Assembly: GCA_964629825.1 (NCBI GenBank)
Contig: CAZVUW010000106.1
Coordinates: forward strand, 1 to 10,704
Direction: 5' to 3'
Source: CAZVUW01 sp964629825
Lineage (GTDB): Bacteria; Actinomycetota; Nitriliruptoria; Euzebyales; Egibacteraceae
DNA: 10,704 nt
Positions 1 to 6,291 of the stretch are shown here, piece by piece; positions within the stretch are counted from its first letter, which is position 1, and each line of letters opens with the position of its first letter. The notes below the pieces were generated by a model, which was not told where the DNA came from, ran no database searches, and saw nothing but the letters and a program-made list of their open reading frames with translations. Position numbers and translations under genes: made by a program.

Positions 1-512
1 TGTACTTCGACGACGTGCGCATCCCCGCCGAGAACCAGCTAGGCGAGCGCGGCCGCGGCTTCGCCAACTTCCTGGCGATCCTCGACGGCGGTCGAATCGC
101 CATCGCCGCGCTGGCCGTCGGGCTGATCCAGGGCTGCATCGACGAGTGCACCCGCTACGCCCACGAGCGCGAGGCCTTCGGCAAGCCGATCGGCTCCTTC
201 CAGTCGATCGCCTTCAAGATCGCCGACATGGAGGTCGCCGCCACCCTGGCGCGCAACGCCTACCTGCACGCCGCCTGGCTGCTCGACAACGGCAAGCCGT
301 ACAAGAAGGAGGCCTCGATCGCGAAGCTGTACGCGACCGAGGCCGCGGTCTCGGCCGCCCGCGAGGCCTGCCAGATCTTCGGCGGCTACGGCTTCACCAC
401 CGAGTACCCCGTCGGCCGCTTCTACCAGGACGCCAAGATCCTCGAGATCGGCGAGGGCACTAGCGAGGTCCAGCGCATGCTCATCGCTCGCGCCCTCGGC
501 CTGCCGCGCTGA
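1..512 (+). CDS. Acyl-CoA dehydrogenase, C-terminal half (5' end outside window)
   Basis: The reading frame enters from the left edge (first full codon at base 3) and ends with TGA at 510-512. Its first residues, YFDDVRIPAENQLGE, are the end of the beta-barrel domain of the acyl-CoA dehydrogenase family. The rest is the C-terminal helical domain. It carries the motif REAFGKPIGSFQ (FAD/dimer region) and the family's second signature, QIFGGYGFTTEY followed by R and D at the right spacing. It ends in EGTSEVQRMLIAR, where the Glu coded at 453-455 matches the catalytic base of MCAD-type enzymes. Such flavoenzymes oxidise acyl-CoA to trans-2-enoyl-CoA and pass electrons to ETF. The chain-length or branched-chain preference cannot be read. 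The last 32 bases overlap the end of the convergent DUF4129 gene. It is not the same gene as the right-edge dehydrogenase, because the shared region differs in sequence. Confidence 0.95.
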   Translation, partial: YFDDVRIPAENQLGERGRGFANFLAILDGGRIAIAALAVGLIQGCIDECTRYAHEREAFGKPIGSFQSIAFKIADMEVAATLARNAYLHAAWLLDNGKPYKKEASIAKLYATEAAVSAAREACQIFGGYGFTTEYPVGRFYQDAKILEIGEGTSEVQRMLIARALGLPR

Positions 513-2007
513 CCCGCTTGACGTCCATGGCCTCGAGCGCCTTGCGGATGGCCCGGCCGGCGCGGCGGGCGGCAGCGGCGGCTCCGGCAGGGATGGGCTC
601 GTCCCCGTAGCGTGCGGCTGTGAAGTGATGCGTGAGCGTCGCGACGGCTTCGCTCTGCTCGGGCAAGCGGGCGCTGAGCAGCTGCGCATACTCGACCGGG
701 GTCTGATTCGCGGCCCTCGGTACCCCGACGAGCTCGGCCTGCTCGAGGACCAGGCCGTACTGCGCCAGCACCTGGGCTCGGGGGTCGCGGCCACCTCGCC
801 GCCGTCGTCGGCGCTGCTGCATCCCCTCCATGGCGGGCATCACTGGCTCTGCGTCCGAGATCCGGGGGAGTCTCGGACGGCGGATGTCGAGCTTGTAGGT
901 CGCGGTCTTGGCGCTGCGCCGCCAGCGGTGATGTAGCGCCAGGAGCGCCACCACGATCACGAGCACCGGGCCAGCTAGACGCGGTAGGCCGGCAGGTGTT
1001 TCCCCGTGACCCGGAAGCCAGCTCAGGTAGTCCTCGAGGGGTCCTGAGGAGCCGCCGACGGCGAAGATCGCCAGCACCGCGACGATGCAGATCGCGCTGG
1101 CCACGGCCAGGACTGCGGACGCGCGACGCCAGGCGCGTCGGGTGGCGAAGAAGACGATGGCGAGCACCAACCCGACGTCGGTCCACCACGGCCACCCGCC
1201 GGGCGCAGGCTCGGACGATGCTGACGCCGTCGGAAGCTCGACCTGCCCCTGGGGAACGAAGCGGTCGCCGACGGCATCAACGGCCGCCATGGGGGCCGCT
1301 TCGACGGCCTCTCGTAGCGGCGCGGACGGCGGAGCCCACCAGGCCGAGACGAGCAGGAGCAGCAGCGCGAGGCTGCCGAGCACCGCCGCCGACCACACGC
1401 CTGGATCCGACTCGGCGTCAAGGCGGCCGTCGCGTTCCCACGAGGCGACCAGGGACTCCCGGCGCAGCCGCTGCAGGTAAATGGCGGCGGCGATCGTGTG
1501 GACGACCACGAGCAACCCCAGCGCGACCTGGTCCCCAGCCGTCGCGCGCTGCTGCGCCCACCCGGCGGCCGCGAGAACGAGGAACGCGAGAGCCGCCACG
1601 TCCCTGACTGCCGCCCTGCGACCCGGTCCACGCGCCAGGAGCCTGAGGGCGCGGGCGGCTGCCTGCTTCGCCAGCTTCCAGGCGAGGGGAGGCCCTACCA
1701 GTGCAGGCAGTGCGACGACGCTCAGGCCGGACGAGGGGATCAGCGCCTGCGCGATCGCGAAGACCGCTCCCGCGACGGACCACAGGGCAAACCGCGCCCA
1801 CTGACGCCGGTCTGGTTCAGCCGATCTCGCCGCGCAGCGGGCTCCGTCTGCCGCGGCGAAGGTGAGCAGCAGCGCCAACGGCAGCGAGGCGACAACAAGC
1901 GGCGCATCGACCTGAACAGCGCTGGCGATCACCGCTGCGGCGGTGCCGGCCATGGCGATCCACGTCCCGGTCGGCAAGACCGAGCCGTGGGACGGGGTCA
2001 CGCTCAT
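481..2007 (-). CDS. Multi-pass membrane protein with C-terminal DUF4129 domain
   Basis: A 508-residue protein. The ATG at 2007-2005 overlaps the TGA of the DUF58 gene in an ATGA arrangement, which fixes the start. About ten hydrophobic segments are visible, near residues 15-33, 36-53, 71-90, 93-110, 136-152, 160-178, 205-224, 275-290, 297-317 and 345-360. A soluble tail follows: a run of six Arg at about 399-404, then residues about 405-495 resembling DUF4129 (QYGLVLEQAELVGVPRAANQ, TPVEYAQLL, ending in FTAARYGDE). In MoxR-DUF58 operons the third gene is usually a membrane protein with a transglutaminase core followed by DUF4129. Here I find no transglutaminase Cys/His motif in the loops between membrane segments, so only the membrane part and DUF4129 are present. 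The function is not established. It probably works with the MoxR and DUF58 proteins at the membrane. Codon use is relaxed (GTT, CTT, AGA, CCA appear early). Confidence 0.85.
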   Translation of the reverse strand: MSVTPSHGSVLPTGTWIAMAGTAAAVIASAVQVDAPLVVASLPLALLLTFAAADGARCAARSAEPDRRQWARFALWSVAGAVFAIAQALIPSSGLSVVALPALVGPPLAWKLAKQAAARALRLLARGPGRRAAVRDVAALAFLVLAAAGWAQQRATAGDQVALGLLVVVHTIAAAIYLQRLRRESLVASWERDGRLDAESDPGVWSAAVLGSLALLLLLVSAWWAPPSAPLREAVEAAPMAAVDAVGDRFVPQGQVELPTASASSEPAPGGWPWWTDVGLVLAIVFFATRRAWRRASAVLAVASAICIVAVLAIFAVGGSSGPLEDYLSWLPGHGETPAGLPRLAGPVLVIVVALLALHHRWRRSAKTATYKLDIRRPRLPRISDAEPVMPAMEGMQQRRRRRRGGRDPRAQVLAQYGLVLEQAELVGVPRAANQTPVEYAQLLSARLPEQSEAVATLTHHFTAARYGDEPIPAGAAAAARRAGRAIRKALEAMDVKRVSAAGRGRER

Positions 2008-3209
2008 GCGGCCAGGCTCCGGGCTTCGCTCACGTCGGCCACCCGGTAGATCGGCATCCACAGCTGCCCAGGCGAGAGGTCGCTCTCGGCGTCCGGGCCG
2101 ACCAGGGCGACCGTGACCGCGGCTCCGGTGGAGCGCAGCCGCAGAAGGTGCGCCAGAAGCTCGCCGTCCAGACGACCGGTCACGACCAGGAGGGTCGTAC
2201 CGGTCGAGAACCCGATGCCCAGCCCGGACAGCATCTGGACGAGGGATCGGTCCCCGCCGGTGCGCACCAGAGCCAGCAGCTCCAGCATCCGACGTAGGTG
2301 CGACAGGTCCGAGCGGGGCGCGATGGCGATGTCGGCGCCCGAGCCCGCCGCCTGTTTCTGCTCGGTTCGGCTCGACAGCGTCCCTGCGGCGAGGTGGAGG
2401 CCCGCCGCCAGCCGTTGCGTGACGATCGTGTGCTGGAGCACCGACGCCGCGACGGTGATGGCGAGCTCCCCGCCGGTCTGAACCTGCCCGCGGGGGTAGC
2501 CCGCCGTGGACAGGTCCAGGCAGACGATCGTGTCGCGCGACTCCCCGCGGTCGTGCTCCTTCACGACCAGACGCTGGCTGCGCGCGGTGGCGGGCCAGTG
2601 GATCGCCGATAGCGGATCCCCCGCCACGTAGTCGCGAACCCCCACCGCGCTGCTGCGGTCCTGATGAAGCGCCCACGTAGCAGGCAGCTCGACGAAGGGG
2701 AACTCCGCTGGCAAGCCCAGCTCCTGCATCGCGACCACCTGCGGGAACACCAAGATCCGCTCAAGGGAGCCCGGGCTGACCAGGACCTCGGCCAGGCCGA
2801 ACACATCCCCGAGCCGCACACGTGCCGGCCCGACGTGGTGCTCTCCGCGCAGGCTGCAGCGCAGCGGTACCCGGACCTCGACCGTGCCGCCGCGCGCAAG
2901 TCGGAGCGTCTCACGGTGCGGTTCCGTGCGACCGAGGCCAAGCCCGCACGGCACATCCAGCTCGGCCCAAGGCACCGGCACGCGTGAGCCACTCCACACC
3001 CGCACGTGCCCCTCGACCATCTGACCCATGTAGGCGCGGCGGGGGAGGATGACCTCGGCGCGGATGCCGCGTGCCGCGCTGCGGGCTGCCAGCAGGTTCG
3101 CTCCAGCGACGAGCACTGCAGCGGCGACCACGGGGATCGAGGCTCGTGAAGGCGCCAGGAGGGTCACGGCGACCAGCGCCGCTGCCCACGGCCACCAGCG
3201 GTCAGGCAT
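2004..3209 (-). CDS. DUF58 domain-containing membrane-anchored protein
   Basis: A 401-residue protein from the ATG at 3209-3207, which lies 8 bases inside the end of the MoxR gene. A TTG at 3239 would add ten residues but is less likely. Two hydrophobic segments near residues 8-20 and 24-41 anchor it. An extracytoplasmic or cytosolic beta-rich part follows, and then the DUF58 hallmark at about 191-219, RDYVAGDPLSAIHWPATARS followed by a basic stretch. The VWA-like strand at about 227-236 (TIVCLDLSTA) has an incomplete metal-binding DxSxS pattern (DLSTA). DUF58 proteins are standard partners of MoxR AAA+ ATPases, which are thought to act as chaperones on VWA-type proteins. Their exact substrate is unknown in most bacteria. 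The coupling to both neighbours by overlaps supports a three-component complex. Confidence 0.9.
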   Translation of the reverse strand: MPDRWWPWAAALVAVTLLAPSRASIPVVAAAVLVAGANLLAARSAARGIRAEVILPRRAYMGQMVEGHVRVWSGSRVPVPWAELDVPCGLGLGRTEPHRETLRLARGGTVEVRVPLRCSLRGEHHVGPARVRLGDVFGLAEVLVSPGSLERILVFPQVVAMQELGLPAEFPFVELPATWALHQDRSSAVGVRDYVAGDPLSAIHWPATARSQRLVVKEHDRGESRDTIVCLDLSTAGYPRGQVQTGGELAITVAASVLQHTIVTQRLAAGLHLAAGTLSSRTEQKQAAGSGADIAIAPRSDLSHLRRMLELLALVRTGGDRSLVQMLSGLGIGFSTGTTLLVVTGRLDGELLAHLLRLRSTGAAVTVALVGPDAESDLSPGQLWMPIYRVADVSEARSLAA

Positions 3210-4191
3210 CGGCCTCCACCGGCACCTCGAGACGCTCAACGACCTCGGCGACGACGTCGGCGCCGGTCAGCCCGCGGATCTGGCTCTCGGCACGGAGCTG
3301 GAGGCGGTGCGCGAGCACGGGCGCTGCCAGACCGAGCACGTCGTCGGGGATGACGTAGGCCCGGCCCTGCATCGCGGCATTTGCACGCGCGGCGCGATGC
3401 AGCGCCTGGGAGCCGCGAACGCTGGCGCCCAGCACCACGTCTGGGTGCTCGCGGGTGCCTCGGACGATGTCGACGATCCAATCGAGCACAGATGGGTCGG
3501 TGTGGACCTCGGCTACGAAGCGCCAGAGCGCGTCCACGTCGAAGGCCCCCGCGGCCGGCTCGACCGCGTCGATGGGGTGCTCACCGCGCGTGGCGAGCAG
3601 GATCGCGGTCTCGCGGTCTCGCTCGGGGTAGCCCATCTCCAAGCGCAGAAGGAAGCGGTCGAGCTGTGCCTCCGGCAGAGGGAACGTGCCGGTGTGCTCC
3701 ACCGGGTTCTGGGTGGCCAGGACCATGAACGGGCGCGGGAGCTCGTGCGTGGCGCCGTCGATGCTGACCTGGTGCTCCGCCATGGCCTCCAGCAGCGCCG
3801 ACTGCGTGCGCGGCGTGGCGCGGTTCACCTCGTCGACCAGCAGGATGTTCGTGAACAGCGGGCCGCGGCGGAACTGGAAGGAGCCGCTCGCCTGGTCGTA
3901 CACGCTCACGCCCGTGATCTCCGTGGGCAGGAGGTCCGGGGTGCACTGGAGCCGCTGCATGCTCCGACCGAGCGCAGCCGCGAACGCGCGGGCCAGGATT
4001 GTCTTGCCGGTTCCCGGGACGTCCTCGATGAGGACGTGCCCTTGGCACAGGAACGCGACCAGAAGCTGGCGGACGGCCCGGTGCTTGCCGAGGATCACCC
4101 CCTCGACCGCCTCGGTGACGGCCTCGGCGAAGTCCGCCACGTACCTCGGATGGCCGGGACCTTGACCACGTTCGGCGATCGGCTGCCCCAT
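3202..4191 (-). CDS. MoxR-family AAA+ ATPase
   Basis: A 329-residue protein starting at the ATG at 4191-4189, with a GAGGGGG SD six bases upstream (4198-4204). The AAA_3-type core is complete. Walker A is DVPGTGKT at residues 57-64, Walker B is ILLVDEVNR at 116-124, sensor 1 is ATQNP at 159-163, and the LPEAQLDRF segment at 172-180 is typical of MoxR. The C-terminal lid includes GASVRGSQALHRAARANA (sensor 2 region). Its length is normal for the family. MoxR ATPases are hexameric chaperones that mature or remodel VWA/DUF58 partners. Here it is the first gene of a three-gene unit, overlapping the DUF58 gene by 8 bases, and is probably driven from the gap at 4192-4410. The residues needed for ATP binding and hydrolysis all look intact. 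Confidence 0.95.
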   Translation of the reverse strand: MGQPIAERGQGPGHPRYVADFAEAVTEAVEGVILGKHRAVRQLLVAFLCQGHVLIEDVPGTGKTILARAFAAALGRSMQRLQCTPDLLPTEITGVSVYDQASGSFQFRRGPLFTNILLVDEVNRATPRTQSALLEAMAEHQVSIDGATHELPRPFMVLATQNPVEHTGTFPLPEAQLDRFLLRLEMGYPERDRETAILLATRGEHPIDAVEPAAGAFDVDALWRFVAEVHTDPSVLDWIVDIVRGTREHPDVVLGASVRGSQALHRAARANAAMQGRAYVIPDDVLGLAAPVLAHRLQLRAESQIRGLTGADVVAEVVERLEVPVEADA

Positions 4192-4217
4192 GGCGCGCCC
4201 CCTCTGGGCCGATGGAG

Positions 4218-4235
4218 CTCCGACCCTAGTCGGAG
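4218..4235. repeat. 7+4+7 inverted repeat in the MoxR leader/promoter
   Basis: CTCCGAC-CCTA-GTCGGAG is a perfect 7-base inverted repeat with a 4-base loop. It begins 27 bases upstream of the moxR start and overlaps the candidate -10 box. It could be an operator half-site pair or a small leader hairpin. The sequence is certain, the role is inferred. Confidence 0.45.
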
Positions 4236-4251
4236 ACGCTACGTGAGGGAA
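4223..4251 (-). promoter_or_regulatory. Weak candidate promoter for the MoxR operon
   Basis: On the minus strand, a TTCCCT -35-like box (4246-4251) is followed after exactly 17 bases by a TAGGGT -10-like box (4223-4228). This would give a leader of about 25 bases before the moxR ATG. Matches to the sigma-70 consensus are only partial, so this is a guess based on spacing and position. Confidence 0.22.
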
Positions 4252-4317
4252 GGCCTACCGTGCGCTCTGCGGCCGGTGTGCTGCTTGAGCGGATGTCGTG
4301 CCGGAGCCAGCTCTGAC

Positions 4318-4369
4318 GGATTGGTGGACGGTTGGGTGGCTGATCAGCCACCCAACCGTCCAGCCATCC
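4318..4369. repeat. Long palindromic element (family 1, copy A)
   Basis: Bases 4325-4362 form a perfect 38-base palindrome centred on TGATCA, with arms starting TGGACGGTTGGGTGGC. Four outer base pairs (GGAT at 4318-4321, ATCC at 4366-4369) extend it after a short mismatch. It lies between the carbonic anhydrase stop and the MoxR start, 42 bases past the carbonic anhydrase stop. No T-tract follows on either strand, so it is not a standard intrinsic terminator, though it could stop transcription or protect a 3' end. Its arm sequence recurs at 8282-8292, which suggests a dispersed repetitive extragenic palindrome rather than a one-off terminator. Confidence 0.85.
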
Positions 4370-4410
4370 TGTGAGGGTGGGCGGCGCGGCGGCGCGGGGG
4401 CGGGGGCGGG

Positions 4411-5040
4411 CTAGCGGAGCTGGGCCTCGGGCTCGCGGAACTCGCCGGTGGCCGGGTCGAACACCTCCAGGTTGGTGCTGGCGATGTCGTAGTACCAGCC
4501 GTGCAGGATCAGGTCCCCGGCGGCGCGGCGCTCGGCGACCAGGGGGTGGGCGGCGAGGCGCTCAAGCGACAGGAGCACGTTGCGCTGGGAGGTCAGGCGG
4601 TCGCGCTCCTCCTCGTCAATCCCGGCCAGCGCGTCGGCGTCGAGGGCGGCCATGCGCGCCTGCTCGATCCAGCGGCGCAGATGCGGGAGCTCGTCGGGCA
4701 CGCCGTCGTAGAGCGCGCGCATGGCCCCGCAGCGCGAGTGCCCGCACACGACGATGTCGCGGACCTTGAGGTTGGCGAGCACGAACTCGACCGTCGCCAC
4801 GGTGGCGTCCGGCGGCGGGGTGTCGACGGGCGCCACGATGTTGCCGATGGTGCGGGCGATGAACAGGTCACCGGGCTGGCTGCCGGTCAGCAGCGTCGGC
4901 ACGATGCGGCTGTCCCCGCAGGCGATCAGCAGGACCTGGGGGTGCTGGCCCTCGCTGGCCAGCCGCTGGTACAGCTCGGCGTAGCGCGCCAGGTCGGTGT
5001 TGCGGAAGTGGCGGAAGCGGTCGAGCAGCTCCTTGGGCAC
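4411..5040 (-). CDS. Beta-class carbonic anhydrase
   Basis: A 209-residue cytosolic enzyme that interconverts CO2 and bicarbonate. All beta-class zinc ligands are visible: C41 and D43 in ACGDSR, H101 and C104 in CGHSRCGAM. The Asp43-Arg45 dyad of the active site is also present. The length is normal. The start is GTG at 5040-5038, directly abutting the TAG of the upstream PhoU/RCK gene (5043-5041). A strong SD, GGGAGGA (5045-5051), lies inside the last codons of that gene with a 4-base spacer, so translation is probably coupled. Third positions are almost all G or C. Because it follows a cation transporter and its regulator, a link to ion or pH homeostasis is plausible, but this is inferred from gene order only. 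Confidence 0.95.
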   Translation of the reverse strand: MPKELLDRFRHFRNTDLARYAELYQRLASEGQHPQVLLIACGDSRIVPTLLTGSQPGDLFIARTIGNIVAPVDTPPPDATVATVEFVLANLKVRDIVVCGHSRCGAMRALYDGVPDELPHLRRWIEQARMAALDADALAGIDEEERDRLTSQRNVLLSLERLAAHPLVAERRAAGDLILHGWYYDIASTNLEVFDPATGEFREPEAQLR

Positions 5041-6291
5041 CTAGTCCTCCCAGTAGCCGGGATCACGCGTGTCGCCGGTGATCCCGCGCAGGAGGGCGAC
5101 GCCCTCGGCGGGGCCGGTTGCGACCAGGCGGTCGCCGGCCTGCAGTCGGCGGGTTCCGCGCGGCCGGTAGATCCAGCGCCCGCCGCGGTTGATGGCGAGG
5201 ATGTCCATCCCGGTGCCGGTCTCGAGCGCCAGGTCCTTGAGGGCCCGGCCGACACCGGGTGCGCCCTCATGGACCTCGGCGTCGGAGACGATCTCGTCCG
5301 TCTCGCGCAGGGCGACGGCGACGACCGGGTGGGGGTTGTCGCCCTCTACCAGGCGCGTCATCTCCTGGGCCGAGTCGGCGATCCGCTCCGAGGACTGGCC
5401 GATCTGGAGCAGCCCGCGCAGCTCGTCGATGTCCTCGTCGGGCAGGTCGCGCGCGGCGCGCAGCACCCAGCCCTGGAGCTGGAAGAACAGCTCGTCGCAC
5501 TTGTCCTCGATGTCGGAGACCTCGCGCACCAGGCCGCGGTCGCGCAGGAGGATCGCCGAGTAGGCGAGCCCCACCGCCACCTCGGCGGCGTTCTTCAGCT
5601 CGACCAGGATGTCGACGGCGTGGTCGAGGTTGGACAGGCGGCTCGGCTGCACCGGGGGCGGTAGGCGGTAGGGCTCGCCACCGGCTAGCTGGCGCACCAG
5701 GTCGACGCCCTCGGCCGGGCCCTGGAGGAACAGCACGTCGCCGTCCTGCAGCACCGTGTCACCCGAGGGCCCGTAGATGTAGTCGACGTCGCGGCGGATC
5801 GCGATGATCCACATGCCGGTCTCGCTGGGCAGGGCGAGGTCCGCCAGCGAGCGCGTGCCGAGCTGGTTGCCGTCGCGCAGCTTGACCCGCGCGAGGACCT
5901 CCTCGGCGTGGCGCAGGTCGTCGCGGAGCTCCGGCGGCACGCCGAGGTTGCGCAGCACCACGCGGGCGATGTCCTCGGCCGCGTCTGCGATCTCCTCGAT
6001 GGCGTTGACCATCCCGAGCACGCCGGCGAGCTGGTCGGCGTCGTCAGGGGAGCGCGCCGCGATCATGCACAGCAGGCGCAGCTCGTGGACCGCGTGGTCC
6101 ATGCGATCCTCGATCCGGATGACCTCGCGCGCGAGGTCGTCGTCGTCGAAGAACACCGCCGCGTAGGCGAGGTCGACCATGAGCTCCGAGGCGTCCTTGG
6201 CCTCGACGAGCAGGTCTTTAACGTTGCGTCTCATCTGAGGTTCCACCCTGAGGTGATCGGGCTGCATTGTGCGACCTGCCGGACGCCTCAT
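5041..6291 (-). CDS. Tandemly duplicated PhoU-like/RCK_C (TrkA-C) regulatory protein
   Basis: A 416-residue soluble protein made of two similar halves. Each has a PhoU-like helical segment (about 20-115 and 221-320) followed by an RCK_C/TrkA-C domain (about 130-205 and 333-405). The repeat is clear: VKDLLVEAKDASELMVDLAY against AVDILVELKNAAEVAVGLAY, then SLADLALPSETGMWIIAI against ALKDLALETGTGMDILAI, and LFLQGPAEGVDLVR against LVATGPAEGVALLR. RCK_C domains bind small ligands and gate cation transporters or channels, and PhoU-like helices bind metal clusters or membrane partners. The gene overlaps the MgtE-like transporter by ATGA (start 6291), so it is very likely that transporter's cytosolic regulator. 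An internal ATG at 6234 (MRRNVKDLL) lies closer to the domain start and is an alternative. The last codons hold the SD of the carbonic anhydrase gene. Confidence 0.88.
   Translation of the reverse strand: MRRPAGRTMQPDHLRVEPQMRRNVKDLLVEAKDASELMVDLAYAAVFFDDDDLAREVIRIEDRMDHAVHELRLLCMIAARSPDDADQLAGVLGMVNAIEEIADAAEDIARVVLRNLGVPPELRDDLRHAEEVLARVKLRDGNQLGTRSLADLALPSETGMWIIAIRRDVDYIYGPSGDTVLQDGDVLFLQGPAEGVDLVRQLAGGEPYRLPPPVQPSRLSNLDHAVDILVELKNAAEVAVGLAYSAILLRDRGLVREVSDIEDKCDELFFQLQGWVLRAARDLPDEDIDELRGLLQIGQSSERIADSAQEMTRLVEGDNPHPVVAVALRETDEIVSDAEVHEGAPGVGRALKDLALETGTGMDILAINRGGRWIYRPRGTRRLQAGDRLVATGPAEGVALLRGITGDTRDPGYWED
5045..5051 (-). promoter_or_regulatory. SD of carbonic anhydrase inside the upstream gene
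   Basis: GGGAGGA on the minus strand sits in the final Trp-Glu-Asp codons of the PhoU/RCK gene, four bases before the GTG start. It decides that start and implies termination-reinitiation between the two genes. Confidence 0.75.
5058..5086. repeat. 9-base inverted repeat just upstream of the carbonic anhydrase SD
   Basis: CGGGATCAC (5058-5066) and GTGATCCCG (5078-5086) pair perfectly around an 11-base loop, inside the last codons of the PhoU/RCK gene. In mRNA this would be a stable hairpin ending about six bases before the SD of the next gene. It could be an mRNA processing or pausing site, or chance in a GC-rich coding region. Confidence 0.5.

Noticed and set aside
2008..2676. N-terminal extension of the DUF4129 protein (731-codon form)
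   Set aside because: The extra region is the wrong frame of the DUF58 gene. The ATGA junction at 2004-2007 gives the natural start.
4318..4369. Palindrome as an ordinary rho-independent terminator
   Set aside because: No T-run follows on either strand and its arm recurs at another locus. A terminating role is possible but not supported by sequence.
3049..4374. Plus-strand open frame (441 codons) antisense to MoxR
   Set aside because: It runs through the complement of intact Walker A and B codons and through the palindrome. There is no SD or domain support.
4375..4410. Second G-quadruplex motif after the carbonic anhydrase stop
   Set aside because: G-runs are present, but four runs can be joined only with a 14-base loop, outside the usual rule. 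It is likely just GC-rich spacer.
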